Assembly: GCA_001871125.1 (NCBI GenBank)
Contig: MNXB01000021.1
Location: 1-33,256 of the forward strand
Source of the DNA: Elusimicrobia bacterium CG1_02_37_114
GTDB taxonomy: Bacteria > Elusimicrobiota > Endomicrobiia > CG1-02-37-114
DNA length: 33,256 nucleotides
Direction of reading: 5' to 3'
A program made the translations under genes and the position numbers. The stretch's first letter is position 1. Each line of letters opens with the position of its first letter. Below, piece by piece: positions 23,862 to 31,435 of this stretch. A model generated the notes under the pieces. That model did no database searches, was not told the origin of the DNA, and saw nothing but the letters and a program-made list of their open reading frames with translations.

Positions 23862-24733
23862 ATGCAATTTAAAACAAAACTTTCGGTTTTAATTTTTATA
23901 CTGCTTTTTACTTGTCCCGCATTTTCAAAAAATATTGCAGTAATCCCTTTTCAAAATATAAGCGGCGATAAAGAAAAAAACTGGATAGGCGCAGGATTTG
24001 CAGAAACATTAACTACCAAAATAGGGAAAGTAAAAGAGGTTAATGTACTTGAAAGAGAGAGTCTATCAAAAATATTAGGCGAAATCAAATTCCAGTATTC
24101 AGGTGCTATTGACGAAAAAACTGCAGTTGAATCAGGTAAACTGTATGGTGCCGACGTGCTGGTTTTCGGCTCTTTTCAGGTTATGGAAGATAAATTAAAA
24201 GTTACTGCAAGATTTGTGAATGTTCAAACCAGAAAAATAATTGACACAGCAGAAACGGACGGAAATATTTCAGATATTTTTAAACTTCAAGATGAAATTG
24301 CATTTAGTTTATTAGATAGTTTGAAAATAGTTTTGGGTGAAAAAGATAGGGAAGAGATAAAAGTCAATCCAACCGAAAATCTAACCGCATACCAATGGTT
24401 CAGTAAAGGATATGAGGTATACGATTTAAAACTTTATGATAAAGCAATTGAAGATAAATAAAAGCAATACAAATAAATCCAAAATATGCAGAAGCATACC
24501 ACGGTCGTGGGGCTGCTTATGGTGCGAAAGGATTATATGATGAGGCATTTGAAGATTTCACAAAAGCAATAAAGATAAACTCAAGATATGCAGAAGCATA
24601 CTACGGTCGAGGGATTGCTTATAGTGCGAAAGGATTACCTGAATTATGCATTTCTGATTGGAAAAGAGCCACAGATTTAGGAGATGAAGATGCAAGACGA
24701 TACTTAAAACAATTTTTTAATATCGATTATTAA
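23862..24733 (+). pseudogene. CsgG/TolB-N-like exported protein with TPR repeats, frameshifted
   Basis: A signal peptide (about 1-22) leads to a CsgG-like domain (IAVIPFQNISGD, WIGAGFAETLTTK, VLERESLSKILGE, YGADVLVFGSFQ) and the start of a TPR (YQWFSKGYEVYDLKLYDKAI). The frame stops at 24461 after EDK. Immediately afterwards another frame continues KAIQINPKYAEAYHGRG and KAIKINSRYAEAYYGRG, two near-identical TPR units 102 bp apart, ending at 24733. A small deletion where EDFxKAI is expected explains the break. GGAGGAG fixes the start. The truncated 199-residue product could still fold. Such proteins are periplasmic or outer-membrane associated, function unknown. Confidence 0.75.
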
Positions 24734-24767
24734 AAGAATAAAACCGCTGAAACATTCGTCATAGGGC

Positions 24768-24812
24768 AACTGCGTGCGCCCCATGGATCCGGATTGGCCG
24801 GATTTAGCATTT
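24768..24812. repeat. GC-rich dispersed repeat, diverged
   Basis: GGCAACTGCGTGCGCCCC, then ATCCGGATTGGCCGGATTTA. The framework recurs at 26058-26103 (GGCAAATGTGTGCGTCC, then GTGCCCGGATTTAGCC). Confidence 0.55.
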
Positions 24813-24848
24813 CCGTTGAAATCCACCCCCAAAAATAAATTTTAGGAC

Positions 24849-24877
24849 TTGACAAGTTTTATATATTATGATATATA
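24849..24877 (+). promoter_or_regulatory. sigma-70 type promoter of the leader RNA/NYN gene
   Basis: TTGACA (24849-24854), 17-bp spacer, TATATA (24872-24877). Predicted start about 24884. The sequence around it resembles the promoter of the AbrB/RelE pair. Confidence 0.75.
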
Positions 24878-24883
24878 TAAGTA

Positions 24884-24965
24884 GAGCCAAATGTAAATAG
24901 TGCCCTCAGCAGTAAGTATTCTCATAATCATTGTGAGAATACTGATCCTGAGGGCTTTTTGTTTT
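24884..24965 (+). ncRNA. short leader RNA ending in a strong terminator (attenuator or small RNA)
   Basis: About 18 bases after the predicted start a long hairpin begins: outer arms GCCCTCAG (24902-24909) and CTGAGGGC (24948-24955), inner arms AGTATTCTCA (24915-24924) and TGAGAATACT (24934-24943), followed by TTTTTGTTTT. This is a textbook intrinsic terminator placed between a promoter and the NYN gene, so most transcripts would end as an RNA of about 80 bases. Either it limits expression of the downstream RNase or it is a small RNA in its own right. No antitoxin-like repeats were seen. Confidence 0.7.
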
Positions 24966-24987
24966 ATTAAAGACTAATGGAGGGTAT

Positions 24988-25686
24988 ATGCAACAACAAA
25001 GGGAAAAAGATTTTGAGGCTTTAGGAAATATAAAAACCGCAGTACTAATTGACGGATCTTTTTTTCTAAACCGTTATAGGAGTATATTCCCAAATGGAAA
25101 GAATCATAAACCCGAGGAAGTAGCTAAGAATCTATATACTCTTGCTCATTCACATGTTGCCGGGCAATATTTATATAGAATATTCTATTATGACTGTTTA
25201 CCTCTTGATAAAAAAGTATATAATCCGATATCAAAAAAATTAACAGATTATTCAAAAACAGACATGTATAAATTCAGAATAGAATTTATTGAAAACTTGA
25301 AAAGACAACGGAAAGTAGCCTTAAGATTAGGCTGTCTTAAAGATAAGCCTGGCTTTAATTGGTTTGTTAATAAAGATAAGCTAAAAGAGTTAATAGAGAG
25401 AAGTATTAAAATTGAGGATTTAAAAGAAAACGATATGTGCCGGGACCTTAGACAAAAAGGAGTTGACATTAAAATTGGTTTAGACATTGCCTCATTAGCA
25501 TATAAAAGACTCGTTAATAAAATAATATTGATTTCTGGTGACAGTGATTTTGTACCGGCCGCTAAAGTAGCGAGAAGAGAGGGAATTGACTTTGTGTTGG
25601 ATCCTTTATGGAATCATATAGATAGCTCTTTATTTGAACACATAGACGGTTTAAAATCTATTTGGCCAAAACCCAAACATAAATAA
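24988..25686 (+). CDS. NYN-domain (LabA/DUF88-type) ribonuclease-like protein
   Basis: 232 residues. PIN-like NYN fold with the acidic positions in TAVLIDGSFFLNRY, then LRQKGVDIKIGLDIASLAYK and LISGDSDFVPAAKVARREG. The family-specific stretches YRIFYYDCLPLDKKV, RKVALRLGCL and SSLFEHIDGL are all present, so it is a complete member of a well-conserved family. GGAGGG lies 5 bases before the ATG. NYN proteins are metal-dependent RNases or RNA-binding regulators. It is the only gene between its promoter-terminator leader and the next small ORF. Substrate unknown; a defence or toxin role is speculation. Confidence 0.87.
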   Translation: MQQQREKDFEALGNIKTAVLIDGSFFLNRYRSIFPNGKNHKPEEVAKNLYTLAHSHVAGQYLYRIFYYDCLPLDKKVYNPISKKLTDYSKTDMYKFRIEFIENLKRQRKVALRLGCLKDKPGFNWFVNKDKLKELIERSIKIEDLKENDMCRDLRQKGVDIKIGLDIASLAYKRLVNKIILISGDSDFVPAAKVARREGIDFVLDPLWNHIDSSLFEHIDGLKSIWPKPKHK

Positions 25687-25733
25687 AGACCGTTTATCAT
25701 CATATAATCCCATAGTTATATAACTCAATAATT

Positions 25734-26060
25734 ATGAAACACCTTTTATTAATTTTTCTTTTGCTATTCCCCCCCCTAATCCTAAACGCCGAAAAAGAAC
25801 TATCTGATATACCCGTATACCCGGGGTCAGTACTCAAATCAGAAAATCCTGATGTAGATAGCCAAGATTCTTTAACGGGTAATATCTCGTATTATTATGA
25901 AGTTAAAGCAGACGTTAATAAAGTTTATAAATGGTTCAAAACCTGTGAAATCAAAAACAAATTCACGCATACAACAATTTCTTCCGACGAGACACCCATT
26001 CCCCCTATGAATACAATACTTGGTATTGTATTCATGTGCTTTTTAATCGTATCTGTGTAG
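25734..26060 (+). CDS. small exported protein, C-terminus probably lost
   Basis: 108 codons. Signal peptide MKHLLLIFLLLFPPLILNAE, then a mature start with SDIPVYPGSVLKSE, a pattern I recall from small exported proteins that continue well beyond this length. After about residue 90 the sequence turns into a perfect 13-bp hairpin with a T-run (26007-26035), and the translated end is simply this terminator, so the natural C-terminus appears to be missing. No clear ribosome site precedes the ATG. Function unknown. Confidence 0.45.
   Translation: MKHLLLIFLLLFPPLILNAEKELSDIPVYPGSVLKSENPDVDSQDSLTGNISYYYEVKADVNKVYKWFKTCEIKNKFTHTTISSDETPIPPMNTILGIVFMCFLIVSV
26007..26045 (+). terminator. intrinsic terminator with perfect 13-bp stem
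   Basis: ATGAATACAATAC-ttg-GTATTGTATTCAT followed by GTGCTTTTT. It ends transcription of the exported-protein/NYN unit and lies inside the last codons of the 108-codon frame. Confidence 0.75.
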
Positions 26061-26103
26061 GGCAAATGTGTGCGTCCGGGGAATCGGGGGTGCCCGGATT
26101 TAG
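26058..26103. repeat. GC-rich dispersed repeat, diverged
   Basis: GGCAAATGTGTGCGTCCGGG then GGGGGTGCCCGGATTTAGCC; related to 24768-24812. Confidence 0.55.
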
Positions 26104-26114
26104 CCAAGATGTAC

Positions 26115-26143
26115 TTGACAAATTATTTTTTGTTTTGTTTAAT
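26115..26143 (+). promoter_or_regulatory. possible promoter of the coiled-coil gene
   Basis: TTGACA (26115-26120), 17-bp spacer, TTTAAT (26138-26143), about 40 bp before the start codon. Confidence 0.6.
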
Positions 26144-26184
26144 GTAGATATTCTTGGTAATAATTCACTGAGAGGAATAAAACT

Positions 26185-26550
26185 ATGCCTAAAAAATCTA
26201 AAACAAACAATCAATCTGTAACAAGCAAAGAATTTAATGAAACCAAAAAAGAATTTATTGAAAGATTTGAACAGGTTGACAAAAGATTTGATGAAGTTAA
26301 AGATGTAATATCTAGTATGGCAACGAAAATTATTGATAACATAGAAGATTTAAAAACAATGAAAGAAACAGTGGCAACAAAAGATGACATTCAACGAATA
26401 ATATCCAGTATTGACAGTTTGGGAAGTCAAACTAAAGACCATGAACGTACGGCAGAGATTAATACACATCGTATAAAAGAACTTGAACCCAAAGTAGAAG
26501 ACCACGAAAAACGTATCGGTAAATTAGAATCTCATCTACCACCAGTTTAA
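26185..26550 (+). CDS. coiled-coil protein of unknown function
   Basis: 121 residues, almost entirely predicted helix with heptad spacing: FIERFEQVDKRFDEVKDVIS in the N-terminal half and RIKELEPKVEDHEKRIGKLE near the C-terminus. No signal peptide or membrane segment. AGAGG lies about 9 bases before the ATG. Such short proteins are widespread in candidate-phylum genomes, often near toxin-antitoxin genes, but nothing here shows what it does. It has its own likely promoter and lies between the exported protein and the toxin-antitoxin pair. Confidence 0.65.
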   Translation: MPKKSKTNNQSVTSKEFNETKKEFIERFEQVDKRFDEVKDVISSMATKIIDNIEDLKTMKETVATKDDIQRIISSIDSLGSQTKDHERTAEINTHRIKELEPKVEDHEKRIGKLESHLPPV

Positions 26551-26673
26551 GTCCAGGACTACGCCTTATTCTTACTAGCATAAAAAACCACATACCCATA
26601 TAGACCCTAATTTACTTCACACCGCTACAGAAGTGCAACCCCCGACTCATATAATCCCTAAACCCATCACTGC

Positions 26674-26702
26674 TTGACAAATCTCATAAAATATGATATA
26701 AG
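26674..26702 (+). promoter_or_regulatory. promoter of the AbrB/RelE toxin-antitoxin pair
   Basis: TTGACA (26674-26679), 17-bp spacer, TATAAG (26697-26702), some 40 bp before the antitoxin start. Confidence 0.75.
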
Positions 26703-26706
26703 TATA

Positions 26707-26721
26707 TTAGTAGATTACTAA
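26707..26721. promoter_or_regulatory. palindromic operator TTAGTA-gat-TACTAA
   Basis: A perfect inverted repeat (6-bp arms) at the predicted transcription start, where AbrB-type antitoxins or their toxin complexes usually bind to repress their own operon. Confidence 0.6.
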
Positions 26722-26745
26722 AATCTAAACCAGGGAGACCAGGGT

Positions 26746-27027
26746 ATGGAATTAATAAAAATAACTACAAATGGACAAATTACAGTTCCATCTGAATTCA
26801 GAAAACAGTGTCATTGCAAAACAGGAGATTATCTACAGGTAGAAATATCCGGAAATAGCCTAACATTAAAACCGGCACAAGTCATTGACCCTTCCCAGTC
26901 ATGGTTTTGGACAAAGGAGTGGCAGGAAAAGGAAAAAGAAGCTGACAAAGATATGGAAGAAAACAAATACAAAGAATATAAAGATATGAAGTCAGCTGTA
27001 AAATCATTGAAGAAATTAGTTAAATGA
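26746..27027 (+). CDS. AbrB/SpoVT-type antitoxin
   Basis: 93 residues. The swapped-hairpin DNA-binding domain (1-45) reads ITTNGQITVPSEFRKQ then GDYLQVEISGNSLTLKP. The charged helical tail (50-93), with WFWTKEWQEKEKEAD, is the usual toxin-binding extension of this antitoxin class. GGGAGACC lies upstream and the ATG follows CAGGGT. The stop overlaps the toxin start (ATGA, 27024-27027). It likely represses the operon through the palindrome at 26707-26721. Confidence 0.88.
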   Translation: MELIKITTNGQITVPSEFRKQCHCKTGDYLQVEISGNSLTLKPAQVIDPSQSWFWTKEWQEKEKEADKDMEENKYKEYKDMKSAVKSLKKLVK

Positions 27028-27287
27028 TAATAAGAATACTAAGTTCCTTTGAGAAAGATTTCGCTAAACTACCCAAACATATACAAAACACTACTCTAAA
27101 AAAGTTTGATTATTTAAAAAACAATAGGTTTCACCCTTCTCTAAGAACTAAAAAAGTTCAGTGTTGTCCAGGAATTTGGGAAGGAAGTATATCAATGGAA
27201 TATAGATTTACATATTACATAGATGAACAAGAACGAATACTATATATGAGAAGAATTGGAACGCATAGTATTCTAAGAAATCCTTAA
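27024..27287 (+). CDS. RelE/ParE-superfamily toxin
   Basis: 87 residues. It has the RelE-type build: SSFEKDFAKLPKHIQ at the N-terminus, HPSLRTKKVQ in the middle, then WEGSISMEYRFTYYI and a final RIGTHSIL. These are the positions of the mRNA-cutting surface in YafQ/RelE relatives. Translation is coupled to the antitoxin by a 4-bp overlap. It probably cleaves mRNA at the ribosome; target preference cannot be read. It is the last gene of the plus-strand island. Confidence 0.86.
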   Translation: MIIRILSSFEKDFAKLPKHIQNTTLKKFDYLKNNRFHPSLRTKKVQCCPGIWEGSISMEYRFTYYIDEQERILYMRRIGTHSILRNP

Positions 27288-27384
27288 AAAGATAGTAAAA
27301 CAAATCGATAATTGAGCAAACAATTCTTTTACGCTCACCATACAAACCAAATCCCCCTTTAGTGAATATAAAATTGGCACAAAT

Positions 27385-28254
27385 CTATTCAGGAATTACT
27401 TTGGATGAGAGCAGTTCTGAATGACGTCGTTCGGCAGGTTCTTTTACACTTGCAACTGTAGTGAGTATATAACCTAATTCAGGTGCATAGTATTTGTATT
27501 TATAGGCGCTTGGGAAACTTAGGTTTTCTTCTCTGATTTTCAGACAATTATCAAATTTACCAGCGTGAACTTTAACGGAAACACTGCTGTCAACTATTGT
27601 AAATCTCGTCTTTTGTCCATCGCGTAAAGTTGTCCAGGTTTTACCTTTGTAAAAGGGAAAGTCCAGTAATATAGTGGATTCCTTATCATCCGCACTGTTA
27701 AATTCGTGGAGTTTATAATCTTTCTTTGTGTAATATCTTGAGACTGTAGTAACAATTTTTTCACCCGCATAGTATTTATTGCTTATCAAATATTTCTGTC
27801 CGGAAATCTTTTTGCAGTTGCGTTCAACGCGCATGTTTTTCCCGTAGGATTGCGAATCACCCTCAACCCATAAATTCTCGTCAAAAAGCGGGAAATAGTT
27901 TGGTGAATTAAAAATACCAAGGACTGCTAATTCCTTCCATTTATCTGCAGCGGGGAACCTGTTCAGCAATTCAGAAAATAAATCCTGGCTCTGAGTGTAA
28001 TTTTTTAGTTTTTGCTGGTAGATTCTTCCTGCGCAATACAATGATTCAGGCACATGGACGTTGAGCGGATACCTGTCTGCAATTTCTTTATATATCTTTA
28101 TAGATTCTTCATATCGTCCGTCTTTTTCAAGGTTTTTTGCTCTGTTAAATTTATACTCTACGCCACACCCTGAAAAAACGGTCAATGTTAAAAGGTAAAT
28201 GATAATTAAATGAATGTCAGTTCTGTTTTTTATCGGTTTCATTATTGGTTTCAC
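27385..28254 (-). CDS. TPR lipoprotein of unknown function
   Basis: 289 residues. The lipobox TVFSGCG follows a hydrophobic stretch (Cys about residue 31). Residues about 35-110 form TPR-like helices with RAKNLEKDGRYEESIKIYKE and the BamD/YbgF-like RYPLNVHVPESLYCAGRIYQ. The C-terminal 150 residues are beta-rich (VTTVSRYYTKKD, TILLDFPFYKGK, YAPELGYILTTV) and resemble the generic DUF seen in such lipoproteins. The start is uncertain: GTG at 28254 and ATG at 28242 are four codons apart, and the frame overlaps the VanZ-like gene by 38 bp. A broken duplicate of its 3' part lies at 21529-21831. Confidence 0.75.
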   Translation of the reverse strand: MKPIMKPIKNRTDIHLIIIYLLTLTVFSGCGVEYKFNRAKNLEKDGRYEESIKIYKEIADRYPLNVHVPESLYCAGRIYQQKLKNYTQSQDLFSELLNRFPAADKWKELAVLGIFNSPNYFPLFDENLWVEGDSQSYGKNMRVERNCKKISGQKYLISNKYYAGEKIVTTVSRYYTKKDYKLHEFNSADDKESTILLDFPFYKGKTWTTLRDGQKTRFTIVDSSVSVKVHAGKFDNCLKIREENLSFPSAYKYKYYAPELGYILTTVASVKEPAERRHSELLSSKVIPE

Positions 28255-28645
28255 TTTCTAAAGTTTTTCTTTGTTTACCTATAATATAGAACATTGTCCA
28301 GAATATACCACCTGCCGAGTCTATAAGGACATCGTATGCCGAAGTTATTCTACTGGGTACAAAATATTGATGATATTCGTCTGTGACAGCATAAACTATT
28401 GTCCAGAATATTGCCCAGAAGAAAACTTTCCTTGTTGACCAGTTTGTTGAACCTTTAATCGCACGATATAACAATAGCGCCAGAATACCGAATTCAGTGA
28501 AATGCGCTATTTTACGAAAAATCAGGTCCCATATACCAAGTTGTTTTATTGATAAATCGGGTATACTTGAACAGTAGAATATTATTACACAGAGTAACAT
28601 TACGGGGACCCACAACGACAAAAAACGTTTAATGTTTTTGCTCAT
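28217..28645 (-). CDS. VanZ-like membrane protein
   Basis: 142 residues with four hydrophobic helices. The VanZ-family signature is clear: RKIAHFTEFGILALLL, then VYAVTDEYHQYFVPSR and DVLIDSAGG. VanZ of Tn1546 gives low-level teicoplanin resistance, but most bacterial members have no known role. The start overlaps the radC stop by 4 bp (ATGA), so it is translationally coupled to radC. Confidence 0.85.
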   Translation of the reverse strand: MSKNIKRFLSLWVPVMLLCVIIFYCSSIPDLSIKQLGIWDLIFRKIAHFTEFGILALLLYRAIKGSTNWSTRKVFFWAIFWTIVYAVTDEYHQYFVPSRITSAYDVLIDSAGGIFWTMFYIIGKQRKTLESETNNETDKKQN

Positions 28646-29283
28646 AATATCCCGTTGTCTTTGAAACTGAAGTAATCGTTTGAGCTTACAATTATATGGT
28701 CAAGGACTTCAATTCCGAGTATTTCACCGCTATCAATTAACTTCTTGGTCAGGTTCCTGTCGTCTTCCGAAGGATTAGTATTGCCTGAAGGGTGGTTGTG
28801 TACCAGAATAATACTTGCAGCACAGTGTTTTATTGCAGGTCCAAAAACTTCTCTGGGATGAACTATACTCGCATCAAGTATGCCTATAGAGATAAATTCC
28901 CTGCGGAGGAGTTCATTGCGGGCGTTGAGGTAGAGTGCAACAAAGTGTTCTTTCTTACGGGATATTATTTCCTGCACCTGGGCAACGACATCCAGCGGTT
29001 TTATTATCTGTAGATGAGTTGACTTATTAAAGAGCCTTTTAGATAATTCACATCCAGCGACAATAACCGCTGCCCTTGATTTGCCTATGCCTTTTATTTT
29101 GCTCAAGTTCTTATACGGCATTTCAAAAAGTTCGCTTTTAGGATATTTCTGGAGCAGGTTCTCAGCAAGCGTAAAGACATTTTTCCCTTTATAGCCTGTC
29201 CTTAAAAGGAGCGCTAAAAGTTCGCTGTTCTTTAAACCTTCCGGCCCTAATCTTGCAAGTTTCTCCCTCGGTTGTTCTTTCAT
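28642..29283 (-). CDS. radC: RadC-family JAB-domain protein
   Basis: 213 residues. N-terminal UPF0758 region with ELLALLLRTG and a helix-hairpin-helix LSKIKGIGKSRAAVIVAG, then the MPN/JAB domain with the metal site HNHPSGNTNPSEDD and the upstream conserved Glu/His positions in VHPREVFGPAIKH. The start lies 7 bp after the hppA stop. RadC was once linked to DNA repair, but that role is doubtful; the family is widespread and often mobile. Here it sits in a stable-looking housekeeping operon. Confidence 0.92.
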   Translation of the reverse strand: MKEQPREKLARLGPEGLKNSELLALLLRTGYKGKNVFTLAENLLQKYPKSELFEMPYKNLSKIKGIGKSRAAVIVAGCELSKRLFNKSTHLQIIKPLDVVAQVQEIISRKKEHFVALYLNARNELLRREFISIGILDASIVHPREVFGPAIKHCAASIILVHNHPSGNTNPSEDDRNLTKKLIDSGEILGIEVLDHIIVSSNDYFSFKDNGIL

Positions 29284-29290
29284 AATTTTG

Positions 29291-31363
29291 TTATTTCAAA
29301 AAGGGTAATAAATTTGACAGGGACAGGTGTAAGTTTTGTATGACCAGACCGAATACCAGCGAGACGACTGCCATAAGTTTCAATAGAATGTTTATTGACG
29401 GCCCGGCGGTATCCTTGCAGGGGTCACCCACTGTGTCACCAATCACGGTTGCTTTGTGGACATCAGAACCTTTACCGCCTAAGTTACCCTCTTCAACATA
29501 TTTTTTTGCATTATCCCAGGCACCGCCTGCATTGGCAAGAAACAGTGCCATCGGAACACCTACGACAAGTGAACCTACAAGAAAACCGCCCAATGTTTCA
29601 ACTCCCAGCAGGACACCTATGACAATAGGTAAAACAACTGCCGACAGGCCGGGGGCTATCATTTCTGTAAGTGCGGATTTCGTAGTTATATCAACGCATT
29701 TGGATGAATCCGGCATTACCCTGCCTTCCATCAATCCGGGTATTTCGCGCCACTGTCTTCTAACCTCTTCAACAACTTTATATGCTGCCCTGCCAACCGC
29801 CTTGATTGTTGCCGAGCAGAACATAAACGGCACGATACCGCCTATCAGGACACCCGCTACAACTTTAGGATTTAAACAATCTATTAACTTTAAGTTGACA
29901 GTCTGTGCGAATGCTACAAACAAAGCAAGTGCAGCCAGTGCTGCCGAAGCTATAGCAAAACCTTTACCTATAGCGGCTGTCGTATTACCCACTGCATCAA
30001 GCCGTTCTGCCCTGGTTCTGACTTCCTGTCCCATATGTGCCATTTCCGCTATACCTGCCGCATTATCGGCAATGGGACCGTAAGCATCAATTGCTACTGT
30101 TGTCCCCACCAACGCTAACATACCGATAGCAGACAGTGCTATACCGAATATTCCCGAACACTGGTATGCAATAATTGTTGCCAGTGCTATAGCAACCAAC
30201 GGGACAACAGTGGATTTCATTGCCTGAGCCATACCTTCTAATATACATGTTGCAGGGCCTGTTTTGGCTGATTCAGCTATTGCCTTAACAATTTTTCCTG
30301 AAGTATAATACTGTGCAACAAAACCTACAATCATACCGGCAACAAGTCCGGATAGGACAGACCAGAAAGCATTTATGTTTTTATACCAGACTGTTGACAG
30401 TATAAATGCACCCACCGCAAAAATCACCACTGCTGAAATCATGCCTTTGTTCAGTACTTTCTGCGGGTCTTCCTCGGATTTTGCGTTGGCAAACGGGACG
30501 AAGAAGATACCGACAACCGAACTTGCTATGCCTAAAGCAGAGAGTAACAATATGAACATAGCGCCTGCTATATCTATTATTGGATTGGGTGCTACGGCAA
30601 TGACCAACCCGGAGACAATAGCGCCTACGTAAGACTCATACAAATCCGCGCCCATACCCGCGACATCACCCACATTGTCTCCGACATTGTCGGCAATGAC
30701 AGCCGGGTTGCGAGGGTCATCTTCGGGGATACCCGCTTCAACTTTACCGACTAAATCCGCACCGACATCCGCACCTTTTGTATAAATACCTCCGCCCACG
30801 CGTGCAAAGAGAGCAACAGATGAGGCACCCATTGAAAATCCTACAATGAGTTGTGTCGCCGATATGACACTATTTAAAAAATCAGGTTGTTTTGAAGTCA
30901 AAATAAAAATTAAATATATTATACTCAAACCGAACAAACCCAACCCCGCGACCGAGATACCCATAACCGCACCGCCGGGGAAAGCAACGTTCAGGGCATC
31001 GTTGAAGGATTTTGCTGCCTGCTGTGCTGTTCTTGCATTTGATTTTGTAGCAACCGTCATACCTATATACCCGGCGGTTAATGAACATAAAGCACCGACA
31101 ATAAATGCTCCTGCAGTTTTCCTCGCGATAAAAATAAACATTATAATGGCTATAACAAAAACAAAATATGCTATAATTGTATATTCTCGTTTGAGAAAGG
31201 CCATTGCACCGGTATGAATTGAATTAGAAATCTTCTGCATTAGTTCGGTCCCCGGGTCCATCCTTAAAATTTTCCCTGCTAAATACCATACGAATAACAT
31301 ACTCAGAAAACTTACGAAAATTGCCGTGACTAATGAAGTAAAACCACCAAAAAGTCCAAGCAT
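29291..31363 (-). CDS. hppA: membrane-bound ion-pumping pyrophosphatase, K+-dependent type
   Basis: 690 residues, sixteen or so membrane helices. Substrate motifs are intact: GGGIYTKGADVGADLVGKVE, DDPRNPAVIADNVGDNVGD and, near the C-terminus, KATVIGDTVGDPCKDTAGPS. It hydrolyses pyrophosphate to pump H+ or Na+ across the membrane. The segment GNTTAAIGKG (about 460-469) has Ala where K+-independent enzymes have Lys, so it should need potassium. Whether it moves Na+ or H+ is not decided here. GGAG lies 10 bases before the ATG. It stands between nadA and radC on the same strand. Confidence 0.96.
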   Translation of the reverse strand: MLGLFGGFTSLVTAIFVSFLSMLFVWYLAGKILRMDPGTELMQKISNSIHTGAMAFLKREYTIIAYFVFVIAIIMFIFIARKTAGAFIVGALCSLTAGYIGMTVATKSNARTAQQAAKSFNDALNVAFPGGAVMGISVAGLGLFGLSIIYLIFILTSKQPDFLNSVISATQLIVGFSMGASSVALFARVGGGIYTKGADVGADLVGKVEAGIPEDDPRNPAVIADNVGDNVGDVAGMGADLYESYVGAIVSGLVIAVAPNPIIDIAGAMFILLLSALGIASSVVGIFFVPFANAKSEEDPQKVLNKGMISAVVIFAVGAFILSTVWYKNINAFWSVLSGLVAGMIVGFVAQYYTSGKIVKAIAESAKTGPATCILEGMAQAMKSTVVPLVAIALATIIAYQCSGIFGIALSAIGMLALVGTTVAIDAYGPIADNAAGIAEMAHMGQEVRTRAERLDAVGNTTAAIGKGFAIASAALAALALFVAFAQTVNLKLIDCLNPKVVAGVLIGGIVPFMFCSATIKAVGRAAYKVVEEVRRQWREIPGLMEGRVMPDSSKCVDITTKSALTEMIAPGLSAVVLPIVIGVLLGVETLGGFLVGSLVVGVPMALFLANAGGAWDNAKKYVEEGNLGGKGSDVHKATVIGDTVGDPCKDTAGPSINILLKLMAVVSLVFGLVIQNLHLSLSNLLPFLK

Positions 31364-31379
31364 CTTGATTTCTCCTTTC

Positions 31380-31435
31380 AGGGTGTCATGAATGTCACCC
31401 CTACATTTTTCGTCCTAATAAATTAGGACGCTACT
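31380..31435. repeat. two hairpins between hppA and nadA
   Basis: GGGTGTCAT/ATGTCACCC (one mismatch, 31380-31399) and CGTCCTAA-taaa-TTAGGACG (31413-31432) followed by CTACTA. No T-run follows on the transcribed strand, so they are unlikely to be strong terminators; they may be repeat elements or an RNA processing site. Confidence 0.45.

Noticed and set aside
29340-30083. 247-codon plus-strand open frame opposite hppA
   Set aside because: It lies wholly antisense to the highly conserved pyrophosphatase, is rich in Pro/Thr/Ser as expected of a shadow frame, and has no ribosome site.
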